A stretch of 64,000 nucleotides of DNA. Source: Aestuariispira ectoiniformans (GTDB lineage Bacteria; Pseudomonadota; Alphaproteobacteria; UBA8366; Aestuariispiraceae). Below are positions 52,126 through 60,493 of this stretch, piece after piece. The stretch covers positions 1,705,001-1,769,000 of the forward strand of contig NZ_CP062788.1 of NCBI RefSeq assembly GCF_025136295.1, read 5' to 3'. A model generated the notes under the pieces. It made no database searches and had not been told where the DNA came from. It saw nothing but the letters and a program-made list of their open reading frames with translations. Every line of letters starts with the position of its first letter. The first letter of the stretch is position 1. The position numbers were made by a program, and so were the translations under genes.

Positions 52126-52572
52126 ATGTTAAGCGAGTTGATTGGTGAGTTGCGGTCCGGGATCAACCGTATGCGTCATAAGCCCTTTCTGGAGGCGAGC
52201 ATGGCGGCAGCCGCGCTTGTTGCGCTGGCAGACGGAATTGTGAGCCTGTCGGAACGGTCGCGCCTCGACGAAATTCTTGAGGGCCTCGATCTTCTCAAAC
52301 TCTATGATGTCCATGATGCGGTTGATATTTTCAACGCCCATATCGCTGCGATGGAAACGGACATGGCCCTGGGCAAGGAAGGGGCGCTGGGACAGGTAAC
52401 GCTGGTCGCCGATGATGCGGTGGAGGCAGACCTTGTCGTGCGAATTGCTTTGGCGATTGGCTGCGCTGACGACAATTTAACTGCAGAAGAAATTGATATT
52501 TTGAACCGTATCTGCACGAAGCTTGGGCTGATTTCCGACCAATATTTAGAAAAATATGTAAGCCAAGACTGA
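52126..52572 (+). CDS. TerB-like (tellurite resistance/DUF533-type) protein
   Basis: The 148-residue all-helical protein has AALVALADGIVSLSERSRLDEIL near residue 25-47 and ALAIGCADDNLTAEEIDILNRI near 108-129. Both carry the acidic metal-site pattern (D...E) of TerB. Stand-alone TerB proteins are widespread and their role outside tellurite clusters is unknown; no other ter genes are present. ATG 52126 has GGAGAG upstream. Confidence 0.82.
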   Translation: MLSELIGELRSGINRMRHKPFLEASMAAAALVALADGIVSLSERSRLDEILEGLDLLKLYDVHDAVDIFNAHIAAMETDMALGKEGALGQVTLVADDAVEADLVVRIALAIGCADDNLTAEEIDILNRICTKLGLISDQYLEKYVSQD

Positions 52573-52682
52573 TTATACTGTTTTTGGCTCGTTTTGGCGC
52601 TTTCTGGCACTAGAGATTCTGGAATCTGGCCCTATACGCGAGAGGGTCTGTGCCCTTGTATTGGATCGCCATTTGAGGCAAA

Positions 52683-52694
52683 TTGTGATCACAA
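52683..52694. promoter_or_regulatory. TTGTGATCACAA palindrome upstream of ald, candidate operator
   Basis: Identical over 12 bp to the site at 22698, set 41 nt before the alanine dehydrogenase ATG in an AT-rich stretch, a suitable place for an operator. Confidence 0.6.
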
Positions 52695-52735
52695 AATAAA
52701 AAACTTTCCATTCACGCTTCAGGAGGATTCGCACC

Positions 52736-53854
52736 ATGTTGGTCGGTGTGCCCAAGGAAATTAAAAACAACGAATTTCGTGTCGGCCTCGTGCCGTCCAG
52801 CGTGCGGGAGCTTGTCCATCACGGTCATCAGGTCATCGTGGAAACACAAGCTGGCGCCGGGATCGGCATCTTTGACGAGGACTATGTCGCCGCCGGTGCG
52901 GAGATCGTCAGCACCCCGGCTGAAGTTTTCGAACGCGCCGAGATGGTTGTTAAGGTGAAAGAACCGCAGCCGAATGAATGCAAGATGCTGCGCCCCGGAC
53001 AGGTTCTCTATACCTACCTGCACCTGGCTCCGGATCCTGAGCAGACCAAGCTGCTGGTTGAATCCGGCTGTATTGCTATTGCCTATGAAACCGTAACCGA
53101 TGCCAATGGCGGCCTGCCGCTGCTGGCGCCGATGTCGGAAGTCGCTGGCCGCATGTCGATCCAGGCTGGTGCGCATGCTCTGGAAAAATCCCAGGGCGGT
53201 CGTGGTGTGCTGCTGGGCGGCGTTCCGGGCGTACAGCCGGGCAAGGTCGTGATCATCGGTGGCGGTGTTTCCGGTACCCATGCGGCGAAGATGGCTGTTG
53301 GTATGGGCGCGGATGTGACCATCCTTGATCGTTCCCTGCCGCGCCTGCGCCAGTTGGATGATATTTTCCGTGGCACTGTCGCAACCGCCTATTCCACGGT
53401 CGACAAGGTCGAGGAACTGGTGGTCAATGCCGATCTCGTTGTTGGTGCGGTCCTGATCCCGGGTGCCGCGGCACCGAAGCTGATCACCCGTGACATCCTG
53501 AAGAAAATGCATGACGGCGCGGTTTTCGTCGATATCGCAATCGACCAGGGCGGTTGTGCGGAAACCAGCCACGCAACGACCCATGCAGAGCCGACCTTCG
53601 TTGAGGAAGGTGTTGTTCACTACTGTGTGGCCAACATGCCGGGCGGCGTTGCGCGTACGTCCACCTTCGCGCTGAACAATGCGACCCTGCCGGGTGCGCT
53701 GGCGTTGGCTGACAAGGGCTATCGCAAGGCGTTGGCGGATGACGTTCATCTGCGCAACGGCCTGAATGTCCATGAAGGCAAAGTGACCTACAAGGCCGTC
53801 GCCGACGACCTCGGCTACGATTATGTGCCGGCTGAAGAAGCGCTTGGCCTCTAG
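52736..53854 (+). CDS. ald: Alanine dehydrogenase
   Basis: This 372-residue NAD enzyme interconverts alanine with pyruvate and ammonia. It begins [30 protein letters not shown] lies near residue 75, [12 protein letters not shown] near 95 (catalytic His), and the NAD motif [20 protein letters not shown] near 170. [19 protein letters not shown] near 265 and [20 protein letters not shown] near 298 close the pattern. AGGAGG precedes the ATG and a strong terminator follows. It shares the TGTGATCACA operator with an FAD oxidoreductase and the GS-like genes. Confidence 0.96.
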   Translation: MLVGVPKEIKNNEFRVGLVPSSVRELVHHGHQVIVETQAGAGIGIFDEDYVAAGAEIVSTPAEVFERAEMVVKVKEPQPNECKMLRPGQVLYTYLHLAPDPEQTKLLVESGCIAIAYETVTDANGGLPLLAPMSEVAGRMSIQAGAHALEKSQGGRGVLLGGVPGVQPGKVVIIGGGVSGTHAAKMAVGMGADVTILDRSLPRLRQLDDIFRGTVATAYSTVDKVEELVVNADLVVGAVLIPGAAAPKLITRDILKKMHDGAVFVDIAIDQGGCAETSHATTHAEPTFVEEGVVHYCVANMPGGVARTSTFALNNATLPGALALADKGYRKALADDVHLRNGLNVHEGKVTYKAVADDLGYDYVPAEEALGL

Positions 53855-53873
53855 GCTTCGGCAAAACGACAAG

Positions 53874-53907
53874 AAAAGGCCGTCCCCTTGCCGGGGGCGG
53901 CCTTTTT
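53874..53907 (+). terminator. Rho-independent terminator after ald
   Basis: AAAAGGCCG (53874-53882) and its complement, extended by CCCC/GGGG with one mismatch, form the stem. TTTTT follows. Confidence 0.9.
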
Positions 53908-53972
53908 GTTTGAGGATGATGCGGCCCGCATGCGAATTGACGAGTGACTTTAAAAGCCTCGCAACCCGATAC

Positions 53973-54938
53973 TCACTGCCAGCTTGCGAATCTGTGTCGA
54001 TAGGTTGTTGGCGTCAGGCCGGTCACAGTGCGGAAATGCTGGCGAAAGTTGGTAGCGCTGCCCAGGCCTGACCGATTGGCGACGTCCTCGACCGGCAGGC
54101 TCGTTTCCTCGAGCAGGGTACGGGCGTAGGCGATGCGTTGCTGCAGCAACCACGCGCCGGGGGCTAGTCCTGTTGCGCCCACGATATGCCGATGCAGGCT
54201 GCGCGTGCTGATGTGGGCCGCGGCGGCCATCCGCTCAACGGTCCAGTTTTCGCCGATCCGTGCCTGGATTGTATCGAGCAGTACGGACAGGCGCTGTCCG
54301 GCGGGCGGCGGCAAGGGACGCTCGATAAATTGCGCCTGCCCACCGTCACGATGGGCCGCAACGACCAGACGTCGGGCCACGCTGTTGGCGGCTTTTGCTC
54401 CGAAATCCTTACGCACAAGATGGATACACAGATCAAGCCCGGCGGCGCTGCCCGCCGATGTCAGGATATCTCCCTCATCGATATATAACATATCGGGTTC
54501 AATCCGGGCGTCGGGGGCCTGTGCCGCCAGCGCGGCGATATGCAGCCAATGGGTGGTGACACGCCGCCCCGACAGCAGCCCGGCCTGTGCGAGCACAAAT
54601 GCACCTCCGCAAATCGCCACGATTCTCGTTCCTCGTGCATGGGCTTGCCGCAGGGCCTGCAGCATAGGGGCCGGTGCTACGTCTTGCGGCCCGCGCCAAC
54701 CCGGAATGATGACGGTGTCGGCCTCGGCCAGCAGATGAAGGTCGCCAGCGGGTTCCAGATATAATCCGCCGGCGCCCCGGAGGCGACCCGGCTCACCCGC
54801 AGCGGTCAGGCAGCGATACCAGTCAGGGCCCATCTCTGGCCGGGGCAGCCCGAAAACCTCGAAAGCACAACCAAACTCGAAGGTGCGTAGGTGATCATAG
54901 GTCAGGATGACGACGACGGGTTTGCGAATATTTGGCAT
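53973..54938 (-). CDS. GlxA/FtrA-like regulator (DJ-1/PfpI domain + AraC HTH)
   Basis: The 321-residue protein has an N-terminal class I amidotransferase-like domain (ILTYDHLRTFEFGCAFEVFG, and the nucleophile-elbow region VAICGGAFVLAQAGLL near residue 106-121). Two AraC-type helix-turn-helix units follow near 225-315 (AAAAHISTRSLHRHI and VANRSGLGSATNFRQHF). The start is uncertain: ATGs at 54938, 54959 and 54974 are in frame, and 54938 has GAAAG upstream. It is divergent from a glutathione S-transferase gene, a possible target. Confidence 0.87.
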   Translation of the reverse strand: MPNIRKPVVVILTYDHLRTFEFGCAFEVFGLPRPEMGPDWYRCLTAAGEPGRLRGAGGLYLEPAGDLHLLAEADTVIIPGWRGPQDVAPAPMLQALRQAHARGTRIVAICGGAFVLAQAGLLSGRRVTTHWLHIAALAAQAPDARIEPDMLYIDEGDILTSAGSAAGLDLCIHLVRKDFGAKAANSVARRLVVAAHRDGGQAQFIERPLPPPAGQRLSVLLDTIQARIGENWTVERMAAAAHISTRSLHRHIVGATGLAPGAWLLQQRIAYARTLLEETSLPVEDVANRSGLGSATNFRQHFRTVTGLTPTTYRHRFASWQ

Positions 54939-55036
54939 GATACTTTCGATAGTTGGCATATCGGTCACTGTCAAGCCGGGGCGCTGTTTTGTATTCTTCT
55001 GGCCTACTCAAACATGCCAGACCAAGGAGCGGTGCA

Positions 55037-55651
55037 ATGAAATTGATCGGAATGCTGGATTCGCCCTATGTACGCCGCGTGGCCATTTCCATGCATCTTC
55101 TCGACCTTCCCTTCGAACATCAGGCGCTCTCTGTTTTTTCCGACTTCGATGCCTTTGCTGCAATCAATCCGGTTGTAAAGGCCCCCACGCTTGTCACCGA
55201 CGGAGGGGGCGTGTTGATGGACTCTGGTCTGATCCTCGAACATGCCGAACGACTGGCGAACGCCGGTCAGGGGCTGTCGCCTGCTGATCCGGCGGGCCAT
55301 GCCGCCGCTCAGCGCATCATTGGCCTTGCTTTGGCTGCCTGCGAAAAGACCGTGCAGATCGTCTATGAACATCATCTCCGGCCTGCCGACAAACGGCACG
55401 AACCTTGGTTGGAGCGCATTCAAGGACAACTGACGGCCGCTTATGATTTGTTGGAGCAGGAGGTTCGCCATGCCAGTCCCTGGTGTTTCGGCCCGACGCC
55501 GCTTCAGGCCGATATCACCAGTGCTGTTGCGTTTCGCTTCACGCAGGAAATGCTGCCGGAGGCGATCAATGGTCAGGCGCTGCCTGCATTGACCCGCCTG
55601 TCGGACTATGCGGAGAGTACGGCGGCCTTTGCCGCCTATCCCTTCGCTTGA
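55037..55651 (+). CDS. Glutathione S-transferase family protein
   Basis: The 204-residue protein has an N-terminal thioredoxin-like domain (MKLIGMLDSPYVRRVAISMH, with the catalytic Ser/Tyr region SPYVRR). The cis-proline-like NPVVKAPTLV lies near residue 43 and ILEHAERLA near 66, followed by a helical C-terminal domain. AAGGAG lies 7 nt before the ATG. The substrate is unknown. It is divergent from the GlxA-like regulator. Confidence 0.88.
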   Translation: MKLIGMLDSPYVRRVAISMHLLDLPFEHQALSVFSDFDAFAAINPVVKAPTLVTDGGGVLMDSGLILEHAERLANAGQGLSPADPAGHAAAQRIIGLALAACEKTVQIVYEHHLRPADKRHEPWLERIQGQLTAAYDLLEQEVRHASPWCFGPTPLQADITSAVAFRFTQEMLPEAINGQALPALTRLSDYAESTAAFAAYPFA

Positions 55652-55684
55652 GGCCGCGGCGACTATGACCGGATACTTGCAACG

Positions 55685-55721
55685 ATGGTATTGGCCCGCA
55701 CAAGCGGGCCAATACCATTTT
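55685..55721. terminator. Perfect 15-bp hairpin between convergent GST and M48 genes
   Basis: Arms ATGGTATTGGCCCGC (55685-55699) and complement (55704-55718) with an ACAA loop, then TTT on the plus strand. Likely a bidirectional terminator. Confidence 0.8.
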
Positions 55722-55744
55722 AGTCGTCAGTTCACACCGCAGTG

Positions 55745-57319
55745 TCAGTTGCCGACGCGTATGTTCCTGACCTGGATTTGCGCGCCCTGCGCCATCAACG
55801 GGGTCACGGGGCCGAGCGAGGTGTAAAGGTCTGTATAGCGGCCACCGGACAGAGGTTTTTTAAGGCTTGCTGCGGTCTGGCCGACACCTGCCACGCGTAT
55901 GACGAATGTCGCATCGCGCAGGGTCACGGCGCTACGGTTCTGGACCCGCAACACAAGCTGGCCCTGATTGGTAACCAATGGGCTGACCTGCAGGTAGCGG
56001 CCGGGGTTTTGTGGCAGGTCAAGTTTGACAAGGTTGGCCTGGGCGCTTTGGCCGATTTTGCCTTTGTCATTGGCCGCTAGCTGGAAGTGGCGGATCGCTG
56101 TCCGGTCATCGCCATCCTGCATGGCGAGCTGCCCCAGAATGTTGTGGGCATAGGATGTGGGCAACAGTGCCGTACTGCGGCTCAGGTCCATGCGTGCACC
56201 GCTTTTATCACCTTTGGCCAGCTTCAGGGCCGCGCGTTGCTCATAATAGCTGTAAAAGCGGTCGTTTTTGCTAATTGCCGTGTTGATGGCGGACATGGCC
56301 TGGGAACTCTTGCCCTGACGGTTGTATGCTGCGGCCTTCAGCGCATAGGGCGCGGCGAGTGACGGCATCTTCCGGGCGGCACGATCCGCATAGGCCAGGG
56401 CATCAATGGGGGAATTGTCCTTCAGGGCATCATAGCCCTTTTTGACGTCCTTCTCGGCCTCCTGCACCTTAAGCAGTTTTGCGATATGTTGCTGGTAGGT
56501 TTTCTTGCCGGTGTACCAGCCGCCCTTGGGAGGGTTATTCACATATTGCTGGGCAAGCTTCCGGTTTTCGTCGACGCGCTCCTGCGAGGGCGGGTGCGTT
56601 GCGAACAGGCCTTCCAGGAAGCTGGGGTTCTTGCCATTCATCAGGCGTACGAAGGTTTCCTGCAGGCGGACGGCGGCCATGGGGTCGTAACCGGCCTTGA
56701 CCATATAGCTTATGCCGTAATGGTCGGCTTCCAGTTCGGCATCCCGGCCGTATTTCCGTGTGACCAGGGTTGCGCCCAGCGCGGCGGAGCCGACGGCGAC
56801 AGAGGCTGTCGTCTGGTCGATATCGGATGCGGCCAGGCCGACCTGCAGGGCCAGCATGCCGACATTTGCAAGAATGCCGCGTTCCATGCCCTGTGCACCG
56901 TGACGGGCCGTGGCATGCGTGATCTCGTGGCCCAGGACCGCCGCCAGTTCGGCTTCGTCATGCAGTTCCGTCAGCAGGCCCCAGTTGATGGCCACCTTGC
57001 CGCCGGGCAGCGCCCAGGCGTTGGGCACATCATTGTCGACGATGGTGAATTCAAACGGCAGATTGGGGCGGTGGCTCACCTTGGCCAGTTTCTGGCCAAC
57101 CTGGTTGATATAGGCCGTCAGTTCGGGGTCTGCCTTGAACTTTCCGCCGCTGCCCTGCTGGGTCGGCAGGTATTGCTGTTTCCCGATGCTGATTTCCTGA
57201 TCTTCCGAAACAAGCTGGAGTTCCTGTTTGCCGGTCACCGGGTTGGTGCCGCAGCCCGAAACCAACAGGCTCGCGCCAAGAAGCAGCGGCGCAACAATCT
57301 TCTTCGTGATGCCAATCAT
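55745..57319 (-). CDS. M48 family metalloprotease lipoprotein with TPR region (BepA/YfgC-like)
   Basis: The 524-residue protein has a lipoprotein signal peptide (LLLGASLLVSGC, lipid-modified Cys23). The M48 peptidase domain holds zinc motif HEITH (131-135) and the third ligand in DAELEADHYGI near 193. C-terminal helical TPR-like repeats (SPIDALAYADRAARKM, KSSQAMSAINTAISKNDRF) and a beta-rich end follow. BepA-type proteases degrade misfolded outer-membrane assembly substrates in the periplasm. The PilZ gene ends 2 nt upstream of its start and is likely co-transcribed. Confidence 0.92.
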   Translation of the reverse strand: MIGITKKIVAPLLLGASLLVSGCGTNPVTGKQELQLVSEDQEISIGKQQYLPTQQGSGGKFKADPELTAYINQVGQKLAKVSHRPNLPFEFTIVDNDVPNAWALPGGKVAINWGLLTELHDEAELAAVLGHEITHATARHGAQGMERGILANVGMLALQVGLAASDIDQTTASVAVGSAALGATLVTRKYGRDAELEADHYGISYMVKAGYDPMAAVRLQETFVRLMNGKNPSFLEGLFATHPPSQERVDENRKLAQQYVNNPPKGGWYTGKKTYQQHIAKLLKVQEAEKDVKKGYDALKDNSPIDALAYADRAARKMPSLAAPYALKAAAYNRQGKSSQAMSAINTAISKNDRFYSYYEQRAALKLAKGDKSGARMDLSRSTALLPTSYAHNILGQLAMQDGDDRTAIRHFQLAANDKGKIGQSAQANLVKLDLPQNPGRYLQVSPLVTNQGQLVLRVQNRSAVTLRDATFVIRVAGVGQTAASLKKPLSGGRYTDLYTSLGPVTPLMAQGAQIQVRNIRVGN

Positions 57320-57321
57320 AT

Positions 57322-57669
57322 CTACATTCCGCGGTAGGGGTTCGTCACTGCTCTTTGAATGCGGTCGAATGCTTTCCGGTCAAGGCCCAGGAAAGACAGA
57401 CCATATTCCTGCTTTGTGTCATCTTCATGGGCGATGATGCGGACAGGAATTTCAAGGTCGCAGTCTGAAAACTGGATGGTGACGGCGGCCTCATGGCCGT
57501 TTTTCAGGGCGGCTTTTTCCGCCAGGAAGCTAACGCCGCCAAGGCTGATATTCACAATGGTGCCCTTCACGTCATCCACGGTGGCAGGCAGCGAAATCCC
57601 GGAAACGCGCTTGTCCTTCCGGCGATCACCGGTTGCCGTGATGCGTATCAACCTGGTCGGGCCTACCAT
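57322..57669 (-). CDS. PilZ domain protein
   Basis: This 115-residue single-domain protein has the c-di-GMP signature: RRKDKR near residue 16 (RXXXR) and NISLGGVSF near 39 ([D/N]XSXXG). It would bind cyclic-di-GMP and pass the signal to an unknown partner. It immediately precedes the M48 protease gene on the same strand. A GAF/HD-GYP enzyme that degrades c-di-GMP is at 38.5 kb. Confidence 0.9.
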   Translation of the reverse strand: MVGPTRLIRITATGDRRKDKRVSGISLPATVDDVKGTIVNISLGGVSFLAEKAALKNGHEAAVTIQFSDCDLEIPVRIIAHEDDTKQEYGLSFLGLDRKAFDRIQRAVTNPYRGM

Positions 57670-57736
57670 GCCGTATCTTCCATCTTGTTGAATTTATTTA
57701 CGCACTACGGGTGCATGAAGGCAAGAGGGTATGGCG

Positions 57737-58723
57737 TCAGATCAGTTGATGCTTTTTCAGCAGGCGGCGCGTCTGGTTGTAGTTCAACCCCAACAGGCCG
57801 GCGGCTTCTGTCTGGTTATAACGTGCCTGTTCGAGGGCTTTCTGCAGGAGGTGGCGTTCTTTCCTCGCGACTTCTTCGGTAAAATCCAGCGGGAAGGTGA
57901 TTGTATCATTCTGCACCTGCGGTGCTGCGTCTTCCTCCTGCCAGGGTTTCTGGAAAGGATCGAAGGTGATTTGCGATATCGGGGCATCTTCCGTGTGGAG
58001 GTAGACGGCTCTCTCGATCACATTCTTCATTTCCCGGACATTACCGGGCCAGTCATAGGATAATAGCTGTTGCCGCGCCCCGTCGGAAAATCCGGGGAAC
58101 AGGGCCATGCCCATCTGTTTTGTCATATCCATGGCGAAGGTCTCCGCGAGCGGCAGGATATCCGTGTGGCGCAGCCTCAAGGGTGGCAGCGTGACCACGT
58201 CAAAGGCGAGCCGGTCCAGCAAATCGGCACGGAAATTTCCGTCCCTGACGCATTGGCGCAGGTTGTCGTTGGTTGCCCCGACAATCCGCACATCCACGGA
58301 AACCGTTTCATGGCCGCCGACCCGTTCAAAGGTGCCGTATTCGATGACCCGCAACAGCTTTTCCTGGACGGCATTCGATGCGGTGGCGATCTCATCCAGA
58401 AACAGGGTGCCGCCGTCGGCGCGCTCAAAACGGCCGTGATGACGGCGTCTTGCATTGGTGAAGGCGCCTTCCTCATGGCCGAACAGTTCGGATTCCAGCA
58501 GCGTTTCGCTCAAGGCGGCGCAGTTGACTTTGACCAGAGGGCCGTCCCAGCGCCGCGAGAGATAATGCAGCCGCGTGGCGACAAGCTCCTTGCCGGTGCC
58601 GCGTTCGCCAATCACCAGACAGGGTTTTTCCAGGGGGGCAAGGCGGGAAACATGTTCCATGGCCTCCAGGAACAGGGGGTCTTCTCCCAGGATTGATGGC
58701 AATTCATTCATATCGAAAACCAA
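57737..58723 (-). CDS. pspF: Phage shock operon activator PspF, with GAFTNA loop
   Basis: This 328-residue sigma-54 activator has no N-terminal receiver. Its AAA+ domain has Walker A GERGTGKE near residue 39, the sigma-54 contact loop written GAFTNA (normally GAFTGA) in GHEEGAFTNARRRHHGRFER, and Walker B GGTLFLDE near 105. A Fis-type helix-turn-helix (EAAGLLGLNYNQTRRLL) ends the protein. It activates pspABC and is normally held off by PspA. It is divergent from pspA with a sigma-54 promoter between. Confidence 0.94.
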   Translation of the reverse strand: MVFDMNELPSILGEDPLFLEAMEHVSRLAPLEKPCLVIGERGTGKELVATRLHYLSRRWDGPLVKVNCAALSETLLESELFGHEEGAFTNARRRHHGRFERADGGTLFLDEIATASNAVQEKLLRVIEYGTFERVGGHETVSVDVRIVGATNDNLRQCVRDGNFRADLLDRLAFDVVTLPPLRLRHTDILPLAETFAMDMTKQMGMALFPGFSDGARQQLLSYDWPGNVREMKNVIERAVYLHTEDAPISQITFDPFQKPWQEEDAAPQVQNDTITFPLDFTEEVARKERHLLQKALEQARYNQTEAAGLLGLNYNQTRRLLKKHQLI

Positions 58724-58735
58724 TGTCGAAAAACG

Positions 58736-58755
58736 ATAGTATTTATACTATATCG
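58736..58755. promoter_or_regulatory. Inverted repeat, candidate PspF upstream activating site
   Basis: ATAGTA-TTTA-TACTAT (58736-58751), with flanking CGAT and ATCG, lies 62 nt upstream of the pspA sigma-54 promoter in the pspF-pspA gap. This is the position expected for an enhancer site; sequence identity to known PspF sites is not checked. Confidence 0.5.
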
Positions 58756-58812
58756 ATATGTTAAAATATCCAAAAGTTTTTAAAGTTATTGTATTTCAAT
58801 GGGTTGTCCGTT

Positions 58813-58827
58813 TGGCACGGCACTTGC
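58813..58827 (+). promoter_or_regulatory. Sigma-54 promoter of pspABC
   Basis: TGGCAC, five bases, TTGC: an exact -24/-12 element at the right distance (about 43 nt) before the pspA ATG. The presence of pspF alongside makes it convincing. Confidence 0.92.
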
Positions 58828-58869
58828 GCTAGGAATAGCATCAGGCACTACTTTTTGAGGATGACAGCC

Positions 58870-59538
58870 ATGGGTGTATTTTCCCGACTGACCGACATTG
58901 TAAACGCGAATATCAATTCGCTTCTGGACCGGGCGGAGGATCCGGAAAAGATGGCGCGTTTGATGATCCAGGAAATGGAAGACACGATGGTGGAGGTTCG
59001 CTCCGCCGCCGTGAAAGCCATTGCGGATCGCAATGAAATCGAACGGCGCTTGCAACAAATCCGCGATGGTATCGAGGAATGGGACCAGAAGGCCCAATTC
59101 GCGCTGTCGAAGAACCGCGAAGACCTGGCGCGCGGCGCGCTGGTTGCGAAGCGCAAGCTGGTGGATCAGGAAAATGTCCTCGAGGCGGAAATGGTATTGT
59201 TGTCGGAAAGCATCGACAAATACGATGAGGACCTCACCAAGCTGCAACAGAAGCTGGATGAGGCCAAGACCAAGCGCAAGTCCGTGGAAATCCGCATGAA
59301 AACGGCTGAAAAGCGCGTTAAGATGCGTGAGACGCTTTATTCCGGCCGGGTGGATGACGCCCTGTCGCGCTATGATAACCTTGAGCGTAAGATCGACGAA
59401 CTGGAAGCAGATGCGGAATCCTACGAATTGGGCCGCGGCAAATCCCTGGATCAGGAATTTTCCGATCTCGCGGCGGAAAATGGTGTCGATGAGGAGCTTG
59501 AGGACTTGAAGAAGAAGCTCAAAAAGCAAAAGTCTTAA
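58870..59538 (+). CDS. pspA: Phage shock protein A
   Basis: This 222-residue coiled-coil protein begins MGVFSRLTDIVNANINSLLD, the amphipathic membrane-binding helix, then EDPEKMARLMIQEMEDTMVE and long Glu/Lys-rich helices to the end. PspA (ESCRT-III-like) binds stressed inner membranes and represses PspF. Start at 58870 is chosen for GAGG 8 nt upstream and for the conserved N-terminus; an ATG three codons earlier also exists. It is followed 43 nt later by pspB. Confidence 0.96.
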   Translation: MGVFSRLTDIVNANINSLLDRAEDPEKMARLMIQEMEDTMVEVRSAAVKAIADRNEIERRLQQIRDGIEEWDQKAQFALSKNREDLARGALVAKRKLVDQENVLEAEMVLLSESIDKYDEDLTKLQQKLDEAKTKRKSVEIRMKTAEKRVKMRETLYSGRVDDALSRYDNLERKIDELEADAESYELGRGKSLDQEFSDLAAENGVDEELEDLKKKLKKQKS

Positions 59539-59581
59539 GGCATGGCTGCAAGCGGACGACGATTAAACAGAGGGGCATAAC

Positions 59582-59812
59582 ATGTGGGCCATATTCGTTC
59601 TGGCGGTCGTCTTTATGTCGGTGGTCGCGCCGATCTGGATAATTGCCCACTATGTCACCCTATGGCGTGTGGAAAAGCGCCGGGACACTCTCAGTGAGGC
59701 GGCGAAAGAGGAAGCGGTCGGTCTCAAGGAGACTGCGGAAAAGCTGGATCAGCGTATCGTCGCACTGGAAAAACTCTTGGATGCCGAACTGGACGGCTGG
59801 AGGACTAAATGA
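59582..59812 (+). CDS. pspB: Phage shock protein B
   Basis: This 76-residue protein has one N-terminal membrane segment (IFVLAVVFMSVVAPIWIIAHY) and a basic then helical cytoplasmic part (LWRVEKRR...LDQRIVALEKLLD). This matches PspB. With PspC it senses envelope stress and relieves PspA inhibition of PspF. It overlaps the next gene by 4 bp (ATGA). Confidence 0.92.
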   Translation: MWAIFVLAVVFMSVVAPIWIIAHYVTLWRVEKRRDTLSEAAKEEAVGLKETAEKLDQRIVALEKLLDAELDGWRTK

Positions 59813-60276
59813 GCAGGCACGGACATCACGGATGTGAAAGCCACGGATGTGGTCAACATCGCGAGCAGAAGTTCACCAGACGGCTGGCGCGGCGCCTGGG
59901 GATTTCGCGGAAATGGGTGATCGGGGGCTTTGTCATCCTGGCGATTGTGAACTTTCCGCTGGCTGTGCTTGTGTTCGCGCTGGCCTGGTTCTGGTTGAAC
60001 AAGCCGCATGTAGTGGAAAAGGCCGGGGAAAAAATCTCGTCTTTCGGCCGCAAGGCAAGGGGCCGATCCGAGGCGGAGACCGAGGCACCCTATCATCAAG
60101 CGCAGGATGCAGCCACGGATGGACCGTCACATTTCAATCCGGAGGCCGACCCCTGGTTCCAGGATCTGCGTCGGCGCTTCAAGGACCTGGAGGAACGTAC
60201 CGGCGATATGGAGAAATTCGTCGTCTCCAAGGAATACAAGCTGCGTCGCGATTTCAATCAGATGGGCGAAGCCTGA
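59809..60276 (+). CDS. PspC-like membrane protein with His/Cys-rich N-terminus
   Basis: The 155-residue protein stands in the pspC position and overlaps pspB by 4 bp. It lacks the usual PspC opening (a CGGLAEYFG-like motif). Instead it begins MSRHGHHGCESHGCGQHREQ, a run with five His and two Cys that could bind metal. One membrane segment follows (VIGGFVILAIVNFPLAVLVF with ALAWFWL). The C-terminal helix LRRRFKDLEERTGDMEKFVV and KEYKLRRDFNQMG match the end of PspC. A PspC role is likely; the N-terminal run is unusual. Confidence 0.8.
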   Translation: MSRHGHHGCESHGCGQHREQKFTRRLARRLGISRKWVIGGFVILAIVNFPLAVLVFALAWFWLNKPHVVEKAGEKISSFGRKARGRSEAETEAPYHQAQDAATDGPSHFNPEADPWFQDLRRRFKDLEERTGDMEKFVVSKEYKLRRDFNQMGEA

Positions 60277-60312
60277 CGCCTGTCAGAACAATCGAGACTG
60301 TGACTGCCCGAG

Positions 60313-60340
60313 GCCCAAGCATTTATGTGCTTGGGCTTTT
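60313..60340 (+). terminator. Terminator of the psp operon
   Basis: A 9-bp stem (GCCCAAGCA, 60313-60321, with 60328-60336) is followed by TTTTCTC, 37 nt past the PspC-like stop. Confidence 0.88.
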
Positions 60341-60493
60341 CTCTTGGTGTCGGGAACCCTTACATTTGTCTGGGGTGCGGGGTGCGTGCTACCGTTTTTT
60401 CCATTGAAACTTTTGGGTTTTTTTCGATGGCGCGATGATTGCATAGATATCTAGTTAATGCATCTGCGAACAGGTGACGGCGGGGAGGCTGCA

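Noticed and set aside
52126-52572. Tellurite resistance cluster
   Set aside because: Only a lone TerB-like protein; no TerC, TerD or TerZ neighbours.
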